Source of the DNA: Bacteroidota bacterium
Lineage (GTDB): Bacteria; Bacteroidota; Bacteroidia; Sphingobacteriales; Sphingobacteriaceae
Direction: 5' to 3'
NCBI GenBank assembly: GCA_013288685.1
Contig: JABDBM010000011.1
Coordinates: 1-64,000, forward strand
DNA: 64,000 nt
This document shows, piece after piece, positions 49,862 through 59,880 of the stretch (its first letter is position 1; every line of letters starts with the position of its first letter). The notes under the pieces are model-generated. The model saw nothing but the letters and a program-made list of their open reading frames with translations, had not been told where the DNA came from and ran no database searches. A program made the translations under genes and the position numbers.

Positions 49862-51115
49862 TTATTCCTTATAAAAAAACCATTTCCTCAGCTCCTTAAA
49901 GCTGGCCTTTTTGCCGTACATCAATATACCCACCCTGTAAATACGTGCAGCCACATAAGTGGTGAACAGGAAACCAGCAATCATCAACACCATCGATATA
50001 GCTAACTGTGTATCTGTTACGCCACCAAAAGGTAATCGTATCATCATGGCAACCGGGGCCGTTAACGGAATCATGGAGAGCCAAATTGCCAAAGTACTAT
50101 CGGGCGTATAAAACAATACCGATACCGATAAAATGTAGGTGAACAATAATGGCAAGGTTATGGGAAACATAAACTGTTGCGTTTCGGTCTCGCTATCTAC
50201 TGCCGAACCTACGGCAGCAAATAATGCGCTGTATAAAAGGTATCCCGATAAAAAATAAAAGATAAAGCATCCCAATATATACCCAAACGGAATACTTTTT
50301 AACGCAGTAAGAGCGCTCATCATACCACCCTGCGGTGCCGAGAATGCAGCGCCAGCAATTTTCGTGGTAATAATCGACAATATAACCCAGGCGCCAAATT
50401 GCGTTAACCCTACCAGGCCTACACCTATTATCTTACCTAACATCAACTGGAATGGTTTTACTGAGGATATGATCACCTCGATAATGCGGCTGGTTTTTTC
50501 TTCAATAACGCCCCGCATTACCTGTGAGCCGTAAACAAGCAACGATATATAGATTAAAATAGCGCAGGCTATTCCAACACTTATATCAGCCACAACACTG
50601 CCCTTTTTGTCGCCTGTATCAGAAACTTCAATCGGGTTTAATGATATATCGCTTTTTATAGAGTGTAATAGAGCGGTGTCGATATGATTTTTTAACATGC
50701 CATTATTAATAGCAATGGCATTCATTTGCCGTTCAATCTCGCCTGAAATAGTAAAGGCGGGTTTCTTTTTCGAAAATATTTCAACCGCATCTTTTTTGGT
50801 ATAATCAACAGGTATCAGTAAGGCGAATTCATTTTCCTTAGTTTTCAAGACTTGCTTTATCGCTGTTAACGATTGTTTGTCCGTTTCAAATTTCAGGTTT
50901 TTTATATTATGAAATTTGCCCTCGAATGCGCCGCTCTGGTCAACAACCTTTATCACCTGTTGTTCGCTTATCTCGCCCGCACTTTTACCTATCAATGTAA
51001 TAACGGCACCCATTACTAAAATAAGAATAGGGACTACAAAAATCATGATGATAAATGATTTTTTCCTTACCCGGGTTACGTATTCGCGCTGTATGATTAA
51101 TAAAACTTTGTCCAT
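49862..51115 (-). CDS. ABC-2 type transporter permease (NatB-like)
   Basis: A 417-residue membrane protein. It has an N-terminal helix (MDKVLLIIQREYVTRVRKKS opens it), a periplasmic domain of about 140 residues, and five or six helices in the second half, with VMRGVIEEKTSRIIEVIISS, a characteristic ABC-2 coupling segment, before the third helix. It pairs with the ATPase gene 3 nt upstream. NatAB-like systems export sodium ions or drugs; the actual substrate here is unknown. Confidence 0.9.
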   Translation of the reverse strand: MDKVLLIIQREYVTRVRKKSFIIMIFVVPILILVMGAVITLIGKSAGEISEQQVIKVVDQSGAFEGKFHNIKNLKFETDKQSLTAIKQVLKTKENEFALLIPVDYTKKDAVEIFSKKKPAFTISGEIERQMNAIAINNGMLKNHIDTALLHSIKSDISLNPIEVSDTGDKKGSVVADISVGIACAILIYISLLVYGSQVMRGVIEEKTSRIIEVIISSVKPFQLMLGKIIGVGLVGLTQFGAWVILSIITTKIAGAAFSAPQGGMMSALTALKSIPFGYILGCFIFYFLSGYLLYSALFAAVGSAVDSETETQQFMFPITLPLLFTYILSVSVLFYTPDSTLAIWLSMIPLTAPVAMMIRLPFGGVTDTQLAISMVLMIAGFLFTTYVAARIYRVGILMYGKKASFKELRKWFFYKE

Positions 51116-51118
51116 GGC

Positions 51119-52027
51119 TTAGTGAATTAGGTTTACTTGTTCAATAAAAATCTCGTTCATGCTGGGTATTACCTCCTGCAGCATATTGATATGTACCTTC
51201 GGTATCATATACTGTAAAACATCGTTGGATGTCAGGCTGTCGCTAATCTTTATTTTAATGGTATGATCGTTATCGTCGCCCGCTGTTTCCTCAATCACTT
51301 CAAAGGGTTGATCACCGTCGAAAATTAATTGATTACCGTTATAGGCAAGTCTATAAGTGGCGTTTCGGTACGAGTTACGGATGCTTTTAACTGTTCCATC
51401 CAATATTTTATGCGATTGGTGAAGCAACGCGATGGCATCGCAAAGCTCCTCCACCGATTCCATCCTGTGGGTGGAAAACAGGATGGTGGCGCCTTTTTTA
51501 TTCAGCTCCAATATCTCGTTTTTGATGGTTTCGGCATTTACCGGGTCGAAGCCGCTGAAAGGTTCATCCAAAATAATCAAATCAGGTTCATGCAGTACGG
51601 TCGCCACAAACTGCGCTTTTTGCTGCATGCCTTTTGATAGCTCTTCGATCTTCATTTTCCACCAGGTTTCCATACCTAATTTTTCGAACCATATTTTTAA
51701 ACGCCGGCGGGCCTCATCGCGGCTTAGGCCTTTCAGGCGTGCTAAGTAGATCATCTGTTCGCCAATCTCCATTTTTTTGTAGAGGCCGCGTTCTTCGGGC
51801 AGATAACCTATTTTTTCGATATGCGATTGATTGAGCTTTTCGCCGTTAAAATACACCTCGCCACTATCTGGCGCGGTAATTTGGTTAATTATGCGGATAA
51901 GCGAAGTTTTGCCGGCGCCATTCGGTCCTAACAGACCAAATATTTGCCCGCTTTCAACCTCCAAACTTACACCGCTTAACGCAGTGTGCCCGGCGTATTG
52001 TTTTACAATGTTACGGATGCTTAACAT
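51119..52027 (-). CDS. ABC transporter ATP-binding protein (NatA-like)
   Basis: A 302-residue ATPase with Walker A GLLGPNGAGKTSL, the signature region ELSKGMQQKAQ (SKGMQQ in place of the canonical SGGQ, as in NatA-type ATPases), Walker B LIILDEPFSGFD and switch His in FSTHRME. The last 90 residues form a C-terminal regulatory domain. It drives the permease whose ATG lies 3 nt downstream. The divergent gap (52028-52225) shared with the nucleoside hydrolase gene holds both promoters. Confidence 0.93.
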   Translation of the reverse strand: MLSIRNIVKQYAGHTALSGVSLEVESGQIFGLLGPNGAGKTSLIRIINQITAPDSGEVYFNGEKLNQSHIEKIGYLPEERGLYKKMEIGEQMIYLARLKGLSRDEARRRLKIWFEKLGMETWWKMKIEELSKGMQQKAQFVATVLHEPDLIILDEPFSGFDPVNAETIKNEILELNKKGATILFSTHRMESVEELCDAIALLHQSHKILDGTVKSIRNSYRNATYRLAYNGNQLIFDGDQPFEVIEETAGDDNDHTIKIKISDSLTSNDVLQYMIPKVHINMLQEVIPSMNEIFIEQVNLIH

Positions 52028-52225
52028 AGATAAGAGTTTTTTACTACAGGTTAATAGTTTTTAATTTAGATATAAGCGTGGTGTTAAAGTTACAAAGGAT
52101 TGATTTTAATTGTATTACTATTGTAGAAAATTGTTGGGATATGTACTTTTGATATAAGTTTTAACGCTATTATATGGCAACATAATAAGGGCGGGTGCGT
52201 AAAAGAAAAATACAATAAAACAGCG

Positions 52226-53398
52226 ATGTTAAAAAGAATATTCACCGTCCTTATCATTTTTTGCTGCGCTACACCTGCTTTTACGCAAAAACGCACTACC
52301 CCCATCCACATCATTTTCGATAGCGACATGGGGCCTGATTATGATGATGTAGGCGCCATAACCATTCTACATACATTTGCCGACAGGGGCGAAGCCAAAA
52401 TTTTAGCCACCATAGCCAGCACTAAATACGAAGGCGTTGCCGGGGTGCTCAACGTGTTTAATACTTATTTTAACCGTCCAAACATTCCGATAGGCGTTCC
52501 CAAAGGATACGCTTTGGACCTGCGTGATTTTCAGCACTGGACAGATACATTGCTGGTAAAATATCCGCATCAAATTAAAACCAATGCTGAGGCAGAGGAT
52601 GCAGTAACCCTATACCGGGAAATATTGGCAAAACAACCCGACCATAGCGTTACCATTGTAACCATCGGTTTTTTAACCAACCTCTCTAATTTATTAAACA
52701 CCGGTGCCGATTCATTTTCTTCCCTTTCGGGGAAAGAACTGGTGAAAAAGAAGGTGGAGTTGCTGGTATGCATGGGCGGAAAATTCCCATCGGGCTACGA
52801 GTTTAATGTGATGAAGGATGCCCCCGCATCAAAAAACGTGTACCAAAACTGGGGCACCCCGGTTATTTTTAGCGGATTTGAGATTGGTGAAAAAATAAAA
52901 GTTGGTTTGCCTTTAATTCATAACGATGCCATAAAAAACAGCCCTGTAAAAGACGTGTTCAGTCTTTCCATCCCGCAAGCAGCCGAAGATTCTGTGGGCC
53001 GTAAAAGCTGGGACGAAACCGCTGTTTTGGTAGCCCTAAGAGGTTATTCGCGGTGGTACACCCTGCACCCCGGCCGCATTGTAATGGCCCCCGATGGCAG
53101 TAACAGCTGGGACGAAAACGGAACCGGGCAAAGCTACCTGGTTGAAAAAGTTGATTATAAAGAAGTGCAGAATTTGATAAACCAATTGATTATGCACCAA
53201 CCGCTTAAAATTGCCGGTAAAAAAACAGCGGCAGTTGTGTTGCCGCAATCAAATACCGGACAGCCTAAAATAGGTAACCACGGTTATACCACTGCCAGGG
53301 TGACAAAAATATTGAAAGTACGGGAAAACGTGAGGAGAATACAGGCCCGCGTTGATAAGGTTGAGGCCCAGATAGCAAGAGCGGAAGCCAAAAATTAG
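52226..53398 (+). CDS. Exported inosine-uridine-type nucleoside hydrolase
   Basis: A 390-residue protein with a signal peptide (LIIFCCATPAFTQ). The Ca-binding aspartates open the fold as FDSDMGPDYDD (D32 to D41; one residue longer than the usual DTDPGIDD). Later motifs include VTIVTIGFLTNLSNLL, CMGGKFPSGYEFNV and SWDETAVLVAL with the catalytic-side Asp. It should cleave nucleosides in the periplasm for salvage. About 70 C-terminal residues rich in Lys, Arg and Glu (coiled-coil-like) go beyond the catalytic domain. Confidence 0.88.
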   Translation: MLKRIFTVLIIFCCATPAFTQKRTTPIHIIFDSDMGPDYDDVGAITILHTFADRGEAKILATIASTKYEGVAGVLNVFNTYFNRPNIPIGVPKGYALDLRDFQHWTDTLLVKYPHQIKTNAEAEDAVTLYREILAKQPDHSVTIVTIGFLTNLSNLLNTGADSFSSLSGKELVKKKVELLVCMGGKFPSGYEFNVMKDAPASKNVYQNWGTPVIFSGFEIGEKIKVGLPLIHNDAIKNSPVKDVFSLSIPQAAEDSVGRKSWDETAVLVALRGYSRWYTLHPGRIVMAPDGSNSWDENGTGQSYLVEKVDYKEVQNLINQLIMHQPLKIAGKKTAAVVLPQSNTGQPKIGNHGYTTARVTKILKVRENVRRIQARVDKVEAQIARAEAKN

Positions 53399-53406
53399 CG
53401 ATCAAA

Positions 53407-53994
53407 TCAGAACATAGATTGTGTGCTTTGCTCATTAATAAATGCCGACACCCGCTTTAATATAAAAAGAATGCAGAGCGGCGTAAGTAAATCAACAAAC
53501 CGCATATAATTTGCGATTGCGGGATAAGGAGAGACGCGAAACACTACTATTAAAGCTATTTCGGCGACAAATACCAGCACCAGGCTAAAACCAAATAATA
53601 TATAGGGAAGCGAAATATACCTGTTTTGAATCCGGAACAACTGTATAAAAAAGTAAATACCAATTACAATGGTTAAAAAGCCCATCGGTGCAACATACGA
53701 ACTACCCAGTTTCGCTTCAGGAAAAAATTTGATGATAGCGTAGGCCCCCCGGATGCAGGTGTATAGGATAAGGGCGGTAACAACAGCACTCTTTTCATCG
53801 AAGGCCTTTAAAACCCGTACCAGGTAAATCATCAGCAAAATATAAATTATTTGTAATGCAGGTTCAAGGGCTGGGTATTGCCCAACTTTTACCGGCATGG
53901 TGCCTATTTTTAAATAGATAGACAAAGCCAATAGCACGGTGTACATAACGGTAATAATAATGAAGAACCGGTTAGTTTCGGAATTGAGCCTCAT
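53407..53994 (-). CDS. Six-helix membrane protein of unknown function
   Basis: A 195-residue integral membrane protein with about six helices and short loops (for example FIIITVMYTVLLALSIYL and PLCILFILKRVSAFI). I recognise no family. A long hairpin ends just 3 nt before its ATG on the coding strand, so initiation may be unusual. It lies downstream of the acid phosphatase gene on the same strand. Confidence 0.7.
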   Translation of the reverse strand: MRLNSETNRFFIIITVMYTVLLALSIYLKIGTMPVKVGQYPALEPALQIIYILLMIYLVRVLKAFDEKSAVVTALILYTCIRGAYAIIKFFPEAKLGSSYVAPMGFLTIVIGIYFFIQLFRIQNRYISLPYILFGFSLVLVFVAEIALIVVFRVSPYPAIANYMRFVDLLTPLCILFILKRVSAFINEQSTQSMF

Positions 53995-53997
53995 GAA

Positions 53998-54038
53998 AAT
54001 CGGGATAAGTTTATAAATTTAATAAACTTATCCCGATT
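53998..54038 (-). terminator. 17-bp perfect hairpin between phosphatase and membrane protein genes
   Basis: Arms 53998-54014 and 54022-54038 (AATCGGGATAAGTTTAT and its complement) with a 7-nt loop. On the coding strand it is followed by TTTTC and then the ATG of 53994, so it acts as a terminator of the upstream gene or as a control of the downstream start. Confidence 0.75.
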
Positions 54039-54059
54039 ATTTGGCTAATACATAAAGTT

Positions 54060-54989
54060 TCAGGAGCCCTTGATATTTGTTAAACTTTCCCTGGTTTTTA
54101 ATGCCCATTCTTTTTTTACCTGTTCAAAATCTTTGCGGAATTTTTCATTTTGAAAAAGGAAGTTAACAAATTGCCTTGCAAATATTCTTGAACCTTCGCA
54201 ATCACTTGGGTAGTGTACCCCAATAATTTGCCGCGCACGGCACATGTTGTAAGCATTTGCCGTAAAAAAGTCGGTAAATTCCGGCGCTAATTCCTGGTAG
54301 ATATAGGCACGGATGTAGGCATAAGTAACGTGCCCGCTGGGGTACGACGAAGCTCGGGATTCTTCCAAATCGTGAATTTGAGGTTCCAAAATATAGGGGC
54401 GTACACGGCCATATTTAAATTTTAATCCCCAAAGAAAGAAGTCACCATCTCTTTCTACTTTATCCATTAGTGAATCTGTTAATGGAAGTTTTTGAGGCCC
54501 GGTCCAATAGCCGATTAATTGACCGATATCGCTTGGGCTTTGGGGATTATCAGACATGTAAATGCTTGTAGTTATATCCTCCAGTGTCCGGCTGTGTTGC
54601 AGGGCTAACAGGTAGTTTAACTCCGCGCGTGTTTGGTCCGAGCTGTTGGCGGGCGGGTCGGGAAGTTTAAACTCGTCAAGTGAAGTATTTGTGAGATAAA
54701 CCGGTTTAACGGCAAGCACCTTACCGGCCCAGGCCTGGTCAAAAGGGAATTTTAAGTTATCTAAATTCTGTTTGACAGGGTTGGGCTTTGGACTGAGGGA
54801 TTGAAATATTTTATAATTGCCACGCACCGGCGTTAATTCCGCGGCTGAGCCACGAGTGTTTTTTTGCCCAAGCGAAATAAACGGGGCTACTACCAAAAGG
54901 GCGAAGAACAGTGTATTTATTTTGGGGTGATATATGCGGGTCCCCTTAGCACGGGCGCAAAAATTGTGTAGTATTGCTATTGTTTTCAT
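54060..54989 (-). CDS. Class A non-specific acid phosphatase (PAP2 superfamily)
   Basis: A 309-residue exported phosphatase. The three PAP2 motifs are KFKYGRVRP (K-x6-RP), SYPSGHVTY (PSGH) and RARQIIGVHYPSD (R-x5-H-x3-D). The export signal is preceded by about 24 residues (MKTIAILHNFCARAKGT...), which is long; the true start may be internal, but I see no better ATG. It releases phosphate from many organic esters in the periplasm. An intrinsic-type hairpin follows. Confidence 0.9.
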   Translation of the reverse strand: MKTIAILHNFCARAKGTRIYHPKINTLFFALLVVAPFISLGQKNTRGSAAELTPVRGNYKIFQSLSPKPNPVKQNLDNLKFPFDQAWAGKVLAVKPVYLTNTSLDEFKLPDPPANSSDQTRAELNYLLALQHSRTLEDITTSIYMSDNPQSPSDIGQLIGYWTGPQKLPLTDSLMDKVERDGDFFLWGLKFKYGRVRPYILEPQIHDLEESRASSYPSGHVTYAYIRAYIYQELAPEFTDFFTANAYNMCRARQIIGVHYPSDCEGSRIFARQFVNFLFQNEKFRKDFEQVKKEWALKTRESLTNIKGS

Positions 54990-55069
54990 GTTTTTTTATT
55001 TTGATTGAAATTATCTCTAACCTGGTTAGAAAAGTTGTAAATAATGACTGACTTTTAATAAAGCCTTAA

Positions 55070-55909
55070 ATGAAACACGGAAGAAGCCCTTATACATCTA
55101 CATTTTACATGTGGAGCGGCGTGGCGGCTTTTTTTTATTCATCGCACCTAACCTCGTTTCATAGCCACAATACCATGCAATTGGTACTGGATACTCAAAA
55201 GGACTTCCGGTTTAAAACAAAGGATTGCAAATGGAACACCTACAAAAGCCTCATCATTAAGGAAAACGTTGTTCATCAATTAGACACCAACGACAGCGTT
55301 CAATTAATCATTTACCTTGATGCGGAAACAAGGATTGCCCAGGCGATAAAATCAAAGTACCTGGCTGATGCTGAAATTTTTCCACTGAATTTAAATGTTT
55401 TCCATTTTGCAAATTCAAACGAATTGCAGCAGGCTTTGATAGCGCCTGAACCGACCCTTTTGGAAGGCCTGATCAACAAGATATTGGCTAGTCTATCGCT
55501 CGAAATTGGAAATGCCCCCGCAGATAAAAGGATTTTATTAATAGAACAAATCATTTCGACAACGCATCCCGAAGAGACGGCCATAAAATCACTTGCCGAT
55601 AAAGCCTGTTTATCCGAAAGCAGACTGCGCTCTTTATTTAAGGAGGTAACCGGTGTATCCTTGTATCGCTATATGCTTTGGAATAAAATAAGGTACGCAA
55701 CCAACCAAATTATGGCCGGAAATACAGTGAATGATGCTGCAATTGATGCCGGTTTTACCGACAGTAGTCATTTTCATAAAATGATGGTACAGATGTTTGG
55801 CATAAGTCCCTCAAAGTTTTTAAAAGATAATAAAGCAGATAGCCTGGTATTGTGCGATAATTCGCCATTGCATTTTGAAACCAGAGTTTATAATAAAGGG
55901 AAAGCGTGA
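55070..55909 (+). CDS. AraC family transcriptional regulator
   Basis: A 279-residue regulator. The N-terminal half is a ligand-sensing region without clear named domain. The C-terminal two helix-turn-helices (about residues 170-265) read AIKSLADKACLSESRLRSLF and NDAAIDAGFTDSSHFHKMM followed by FGISPSKFL, the second recognition motif. It is divergent to the acid phosphatase gene and may regulate it; this is an inference. A strong terminator follows. Confidence 0.92.
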   Translation: MKHGRSPYTSTFYMWSGVAAFFYSSHLTSFHSHNTMQLVLDTQKDFRFKTKDCKWNTYKSLIIKENVVHQLDTNDSVQLIIYLDAETRIAQAIKSKYLADAEIFPLNLNVFHFANSNELQQALIAPEPTLLEGLINKILASLSLEIGNAPADKRILLIEQIISTTHPEETAIKSLADKACLSESRLRSLFKEVTGVSLYRYMLWNKIRYATNQIMAGNTVNDAAIDAGFTDSSHFHKMMVQMFGISPSKFLKDNKADSLVLCDNSPLHFETRVYNKGKA

Positions 55910-55921
55910 AATGATTAAACA

Positions 55922-55957
55922 AAAAAGCCCGGAGTTATAATAACTTCGGGCTTTTTG
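55922..55957 (+). terminator. Terminator between AraC and dnaJ genes
   Basis: A 16-bp stem with one G-T pair (AAAAAGCCCGGAGTTA / TAACTTCGGGCTTTTT) and a 3-nt loop, lying between convergent genes and with T-runs on both strands. Confidence 0.88.
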
Positions 55958-55961
55958 TTTT

Positions 55962-56003
55962 CTATCTTTCGGACTTTACTGACTTTTCCGACTTTCCGGA
56001 CTT
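55962..56003. repeat. Degenerate word array, GACTTTC family
   Basis: TTTCGGACTTTACTGACTTT and CCGACTTTCCGGACTT words run into the last codons of dnaJ. Confidence 0.6.
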
Positions 56004-57171
56004 ACTCAAAATACTCCTTCATCCGCTCAAAGAAACTTTTCTCGTTCTTTCCCGGATTGGGTTTAAAGTTGGGTGATCCCTGTAGTTTTTCCAGCATCTC
56101 GCGTTCTTCGCGGCTTAATGCTTTGGGTGTCCAGATGTTGATGTGTACCAATTGGTCGCCGCGGTGGTAGGAGTTCACTTCGGGCACGCCTTTACTTTTC
56201 AAGCGCAGTATTTTTCCACCCTGGGTTCCCGGGTCAATTTTTATTTTAACCTTGCCGTCAATGGTGGGTACTTCAACGCTGGTACCGATAGCAGCATCAA
56301 CAAAGCTGATGTGCAAATCGTATATCACGTTGTTACCGTCACGTTTTAACGTTTCGTGCGGTATCTCTTCAATCAGGATGATCAAATCGCCGGGCATACC
56401 GCCACGTGGCGCTGCATTACCTTTGCCGCTCATGCTTAACTGCATGCCTTCGCTAACACCCGCAGGGATGTTGATGCTGATGGTTTCCTCGCCGCGAACA
56501 ACGCCGTCACCATGACATACATTACATTTGGACAAAATGGTTGAACCTTCGCCATTACAGGTAGGGCAGGTGCTGGTAGTTTGCATCTGGCCCAATATAG
56601 TATTGGTTACCCGGCGCACTGCACCCGAGCCACCGCAGGTTTTACAGGTTTGGAATGATGATTTATCCTTTGCGCCTGTACCTTCGCAGGTTTTACAAAC
56701 TATTTGTTTGTTTACTTTTATTTTCTTTTCGGCGCCATTGGCAATTTCTTCCAGCGTAAGCCTGACTTTTATACGCAGGTTGCTGCCACGTTGTACCCTG
56801 CGGCCGCCGGCACTGCCACTTTGCCTGCCACCGCCAAAAAAGCCTTCAAACGGACTGCCACCGCCAAATATATCACCAAACTGACTGAATATGTCGTCCA
56901 TATTCATACCGCCACCGCCATAGCCGCCGCCTCCATTAGCCGAATGCGCATTCGCCGCATGACCAAACTGATCATACCGCTGGCGTTTTTCGGGCGTGCT
57001 TAATACCTCGTAAGCTTCGGCTGCTTCTTTAAATTTTTCTTCGGCTGCCTTGTCACCTTCGTTTTTGTCGGGGTGATACTTAATGGCCATTTTACGATAA
57101 GCCTTTTTTATCTCATCGGCATCGGCGCCTTTTGCTACGCCAAGTACATCGTAGTAATCTCTTTTAGCCAT
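56002..57171 (-). CDS. dnaJ: Molecular chaperone DnaJ
   Basis: A 389-residue Hsp40 with the full class I layout. The J domain (about 1-70) contains HPD in [11 protein letters not shown] Gly/Phe-rich region follows ([14 protein letters not shown] and others), and the zinc domain has four CxxCxGxG units ([32 protein letters not shown]). The C-terminal substrate-binding domain completes it. It recruits substrates to DnaK and stimulates its ATPase. grpE lies upstream on the same strand; dnaK is not nearby. Confidence 0.97.
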   Translation of the reverse strand: MAKRDYYDVLGVAKGADADEIKKAYRKMAIKYHPDKNEGDKAAEEKFKEAAEAYEVLSTPEKRQRYDQFGHAANAHSANGGGGYGGGGMNMDDIFSQFGDIFGGGSPFEGFFGGGRQSGSAGGRRVQRGSNLRIKVRLTLEEIANGAEKKIKVNKQIVCKTCEGTGAKDKSSFQTCKTCGGSGAVRRVTNTILGQMQTTSTCPTCNGEGSTILSKCNVCHGDGVVRGEETISINIPAGVSEGMQLSMSGKGNAAPRGGMPGDLIILIEEIPHETLKRDGNNVIYDLHISFVDAAIGTSVEVPTIDGKVKIKIDPGTQGGKILRLKSKGVPEVNSYHRGDQLVHINIWTPKALSREEREMLEKLQGSPNFKPNPGKNEKSFFERMKEYFE

Positions 57172-57177
57172 CTTTAT

Positions 57178-57393
57178 TAATTTCGGAATTCGGAATGTCG
57201 ATTGCGGAATTGTTTAATTTCCAAATCTCGATCTCGAGTTTATATTGTGTGAAAATTATTATTGTAATATATTATCTGCCATTCGCTATTTATCACAGCT
57301 GTAATACTATCTGAAGCTGAAATTCCGAAATCGACATCCCGACTTCCGAATTAAAACTAATTCCGCATTCGAAATTCCGACTTCCGCATTCAA
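57178..57393. repeat. Inverted degenerate word arrays, GGAATTCGGAAT family
   Basis: Words such as ATTTCGGAATTCGGAATGTC near dnaJ and, inverted, ATTCCGACTTCCGCATTC near the grpE stop flank an AT-rich core (about 57240-57300) that should include a dnaJ promoter. Confidence 0.75.
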
Positions 57394-57981
57394 TTAAGCT
57401 CCTACAATTACTTTAGCAAAGCGAATTACCTTATCGTTAAGCAAATAGCCTTTTTCCATTTCATCAATCACCTTACCTTTCCAGTCTTCGGTAGGGGCAG
57501 GGATGTTGGTAATAGCTTCATGAACATCAGCATCAAACGGACCGCCTATGGCTTCCATTTCTTTTAGCCCTTTTTGCGCCAATATATTTTTCATTTTATT
57601 TTGGATCAGCACAACACCTTCCTTTACTGGTGCAGCATCAGTTGCACTTTCCATCGCTCTTAATGCGCGTTCAAAATCGTCCAGCACGGGCAGCAGGGAT
57701 ACTATTACATCCTTGCCTTCCATTTTGCGGGCTTCTTCGCGTTCTTTAATAGTACGTCTTCTGAAATTATCGAACTCGGCATATAAACGGAGGTATTTGT
57801 CGTTGGCTAAAGCTAATTCCTGCTTCACCAACTCCACAGCCGACGTCATTTCAGCTTCGGCAGCTTCTGCACTTTGGTCCTGCCCGTTTGCCTCCTCATT
57901 TCCGTTCATTATATCGTTTAAAACTTCAGGGTTTTCTGAATCCTCTTTCTTTTTTTTCTTCAACATATCGTTAAAATTCAT
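57394..57981 (-). CDS. grpE: Nucleotide exchange factor GrpE
   Basis: A 195-residue cochaperone of DnaK. An N-terminal acidic, Gln-rich disordered part precedes a long coiled coil (LRLYAEFDNFRRRTIKERE) and the beta-wing domain (GGPFDADVHEAITNIPAP). I use ATG 57981 (MNFNDMLKKK); a TTG five codons upstream is possible. It lies 222 bp upstream of dnaJ in the same direction. Confidence 0.95.
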   Translation of the reverse strand: MNFNDMLKKKKKEDSENPEVLNDIMNGNEEANGQDQSAEAAEAEMTSAVELVKQELALANDKYLRLYAEFDNFRRRTIKEREEARKMEGKDVIVSLLPVLDDFERALRAMESATDAAPVKEGVVLIQNKMKNILAQKGLKEMEAIGGPFDADVHEAITNIPAPTEDWKGKVIDEMEKGYLLNDKVIRFAKVIVGA

Positions 57982-58049
57982 AGCTGATAGTGCCAATCAA
58001 GTATCTTGCCATTGCTATAAAGCCGACATCGTGGCAGTCAGTTTGCACT

Positions 58050-58125
58050 TGGGTGTGCGCGGTTGGCAGTTGACAGGTGCGGTTGGCAGTTTTCAGGTCA
58101 GTGTCAATAGTTGTCATGACAGTGA
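58050..58125. repeat. Degenerate word array, CGGTTGGCAGTT family
   Basis: GCGGTTGGCAGTTGACAGGT and GCGGTTGGCAGTTTTCAGGT in tandem with related flanks, in the divergent gap between grpE and the SIMPL gene. No GC-rich loop or second arm is obvious. Confidence 0.6.
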
Positions 58126-58229
58126 ATCATGATGGAATTTGTAACTTAAAAACTATCAGGAACAATAAATTTATAAACGGTACGTCAATAGCTTAAACCT
58201 GAGTAATCCATTAACACAAAACAATCCCC

Positions 58230-59180
58230 ATGAGAAAAATTCTATTACTGCTGGCTGTTGTTTTTATAACAAAGCTTGCGTTTGCACAAGTATCCGGCAA
58301 TAGCAATTATCAAAGCCAAACGCACTTTCCGGATAATAATATCAGTATCAACCCTCCTCTTAGCAAGGATATTTTGGTTAGCGCCAAGGCGCTGGCAAAT
58401 GTAAAAGCCGACAGTTATGTGGCTATTTTTAGTGTTTCGCAAAACGGAAAAACGGCTGATGAGGTTAACACCCTTATGGATAAACGCATTAGCCAGGCTA
58501 TAGCCGATATTAAATTGAAGAGTAAGGATGTGGAGATTTATATTGATATGATTTCGTTTGTACCAGTATACGAATATGAGGTGGAGAAAAAGATATTCAG
58601 CAAAAAAAATTACAACGAACTGCCTGCCGGGTTCGAACTAAAAAAGAATATTCATATAAAATATACCAACCCCAATCTGTTAAACGACATTATTTCAATT
58701 CTATCAGCCAACGAGGTTTATGATTTAGTGAGAGTAGATTATTTCTCGAGTACGTTGGAAGCTGTTAAAAAAGAGTTGATGAACCGCGCCAAAGGAATAC
58801 TACAGGATAAAATAAAAAATTACGAACAGATTTTAGGAGCAAGTTTAGCTGCGGTTGACAAGGGTTTGTCTGATGGCTACAAAGTGGTATTGCCGGTTGA
58901 AATGTACCAGTCGTACCAGGCCTATAACAGTTCTTCGTTGAATTTAGGAAAGTCGATGTCGGTTAATAATGCCAGCAAGTCAACTACGCTCTACTATCAA
59001 CCAGTTGTGGATAAAGAATTTGATTTCGTTATTAACCCTGCTGTTTTAGAGCCTGTTATACAAGTGATGTACGAGATTAATTTGGTGATAAACAGAGAGA
59101 ACAGGCCAGGTGCTAAAAGCCCCGAGTACCTGTTAATAACACCAAGCGGCGAAGTGAAAAATTTAAATCTTAAACAATAA
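58230..59180 (+). CDS. SIMPL (DUF541) domain-containing exported protein
   Basis: A 316-residue protein with a signal peptide (LLLLAVVFITKLAFAQ). The SIMPL domain is recognised by VSAKALANVKADSYVAIFSV with LMDKRISQAIADIKLKSKDVE (quoted as KRISQAIADIKLKSKD), and ends near residue 245. SIMPL proteins occur widely in periplasms, with links to oxidative stress or signalling in some cases; a precise role here is unknown. The last 70 residues are less typical. It converges with ftsE. Confidence 0.83.
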   Translation: MRKILLLLAVVFITKLAFAQVSGNSNYQSQTHFPDNNISINPPLSKDILVSAKALANVKADSYVAIFSVSQNGKTADEVNTLMDKRISQAIADIKLKSKDVEIYIDMISFVPVYEYEVEKKIFSKKNYNELPAGFELKKNIHIKYTNPNLLNDIISILSANEVYDLVRVDYFSSTLEAVKKELMNRAKGILQDKIKNYEQILGASLAAVDKGLSDGYKVVLPVEMYQSYQAYNSSSLNLGKSMSVNNASKSTTLYYQPVVDKEFDFVINPAVLEPVIQVMYEINLVINRENRPGAKSPEYLLITPSGEVKNLNLKQ

Positions 59181-59186
59181 AATCAA

Positions 59187-59873
59187 TTAACCAATTGTAA
59201 CATCCTCCAAAACCTTCCCGTTTTCGCATTTAATAATACGCGATGGAAACGTGCGGATAATATGATAATCGTGCGTGGCAATGACAACGGCTGTACCTTC
59301 GTTTTGGCTGATCTGTTTTAGCAACAATACAATTTCTTCCGAAGTATCCGGGTCGAGGTTGCCGGTTGGCTCGTCGGCCAAAATAATTTCAGGGTTGTTT
59401 AACAAGGCACGGGCTATTACCACGCGCTGCTGCTCGCCGCCCGAAAGTTCATGCGGCATTTTTTTTAATTTAGAACGCAGGCCTACTTTTTCCAGCACAT
59501 CCAGTATACGTTCGGCAATTAGCTGTTTATCTTTCCAGCCGGTGGCGCGCATTACAAATTGCAGGTTCTGTTCAACAGAGCGATCAATCAGCAATTGAAA
59601 ATCCTGGAAAACGATACCGAGCTTGCGGCGTAAAAACGGCACATCCTTGCTTTTCAGGTTATTCAAATCGTACCCACAGGCAATGCCTTCGCCGGTGGAG
59701 ATATTGACATCGCCGTATAAAACTTTCAGCAAACTGCTTTTACCTGACCCGGTTTGACCTATGAGCCAAACAAAGTCGCCCTTGTCAACGTGCAGGTTAA
59801 CATCTGCCAGTACATGGTGGGCCTGCTGAAAAATATCAACACCGCGCAGCTTTATAATCGAGTTTCCAATCAT
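59187..59873 (-). CDS. ftsE: Cell division ATP-binding protein FtsE
   Basis: A 228-residue ABC ATPase. Walker A reads [12 protein letters not shown], the signature is [16 protein letters not shown] and Walker B is [12 protein letters not shown]. The overall length and the opening ([20 protein letters not shown]) match FtsE, which with FtsX activates septal peptidoglycan hydrolases. FtsX is not adjacent in this window. The upstream gap carries a TCATTGGG inverted word array and a possible promoter (TATTTTCG) within it. Confidence 0.9.
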   Translation of the reverse strand: MIGNSIIKLRGVDIFQQAHHVLADVNLHVDKGDFVWLIGQTGSGKSSLLKVLYGDVNISTGEGIACGYDLNNLKSKDVPFLRRKLGIVFQDFQLLIDRSVEQNLQFVMRATGWKDKQLIAERILDVLEKVGLRSKLKKMPHELSGGEQQRVVIARALLNNPEIILADEPTGNLDPDTSEEIVLLLKQISQNEGTAVVIATHDYHIIRTFPSRIIKCENGKVLEDVTIG

Positions 59874-59880
59874 CTTTTTA

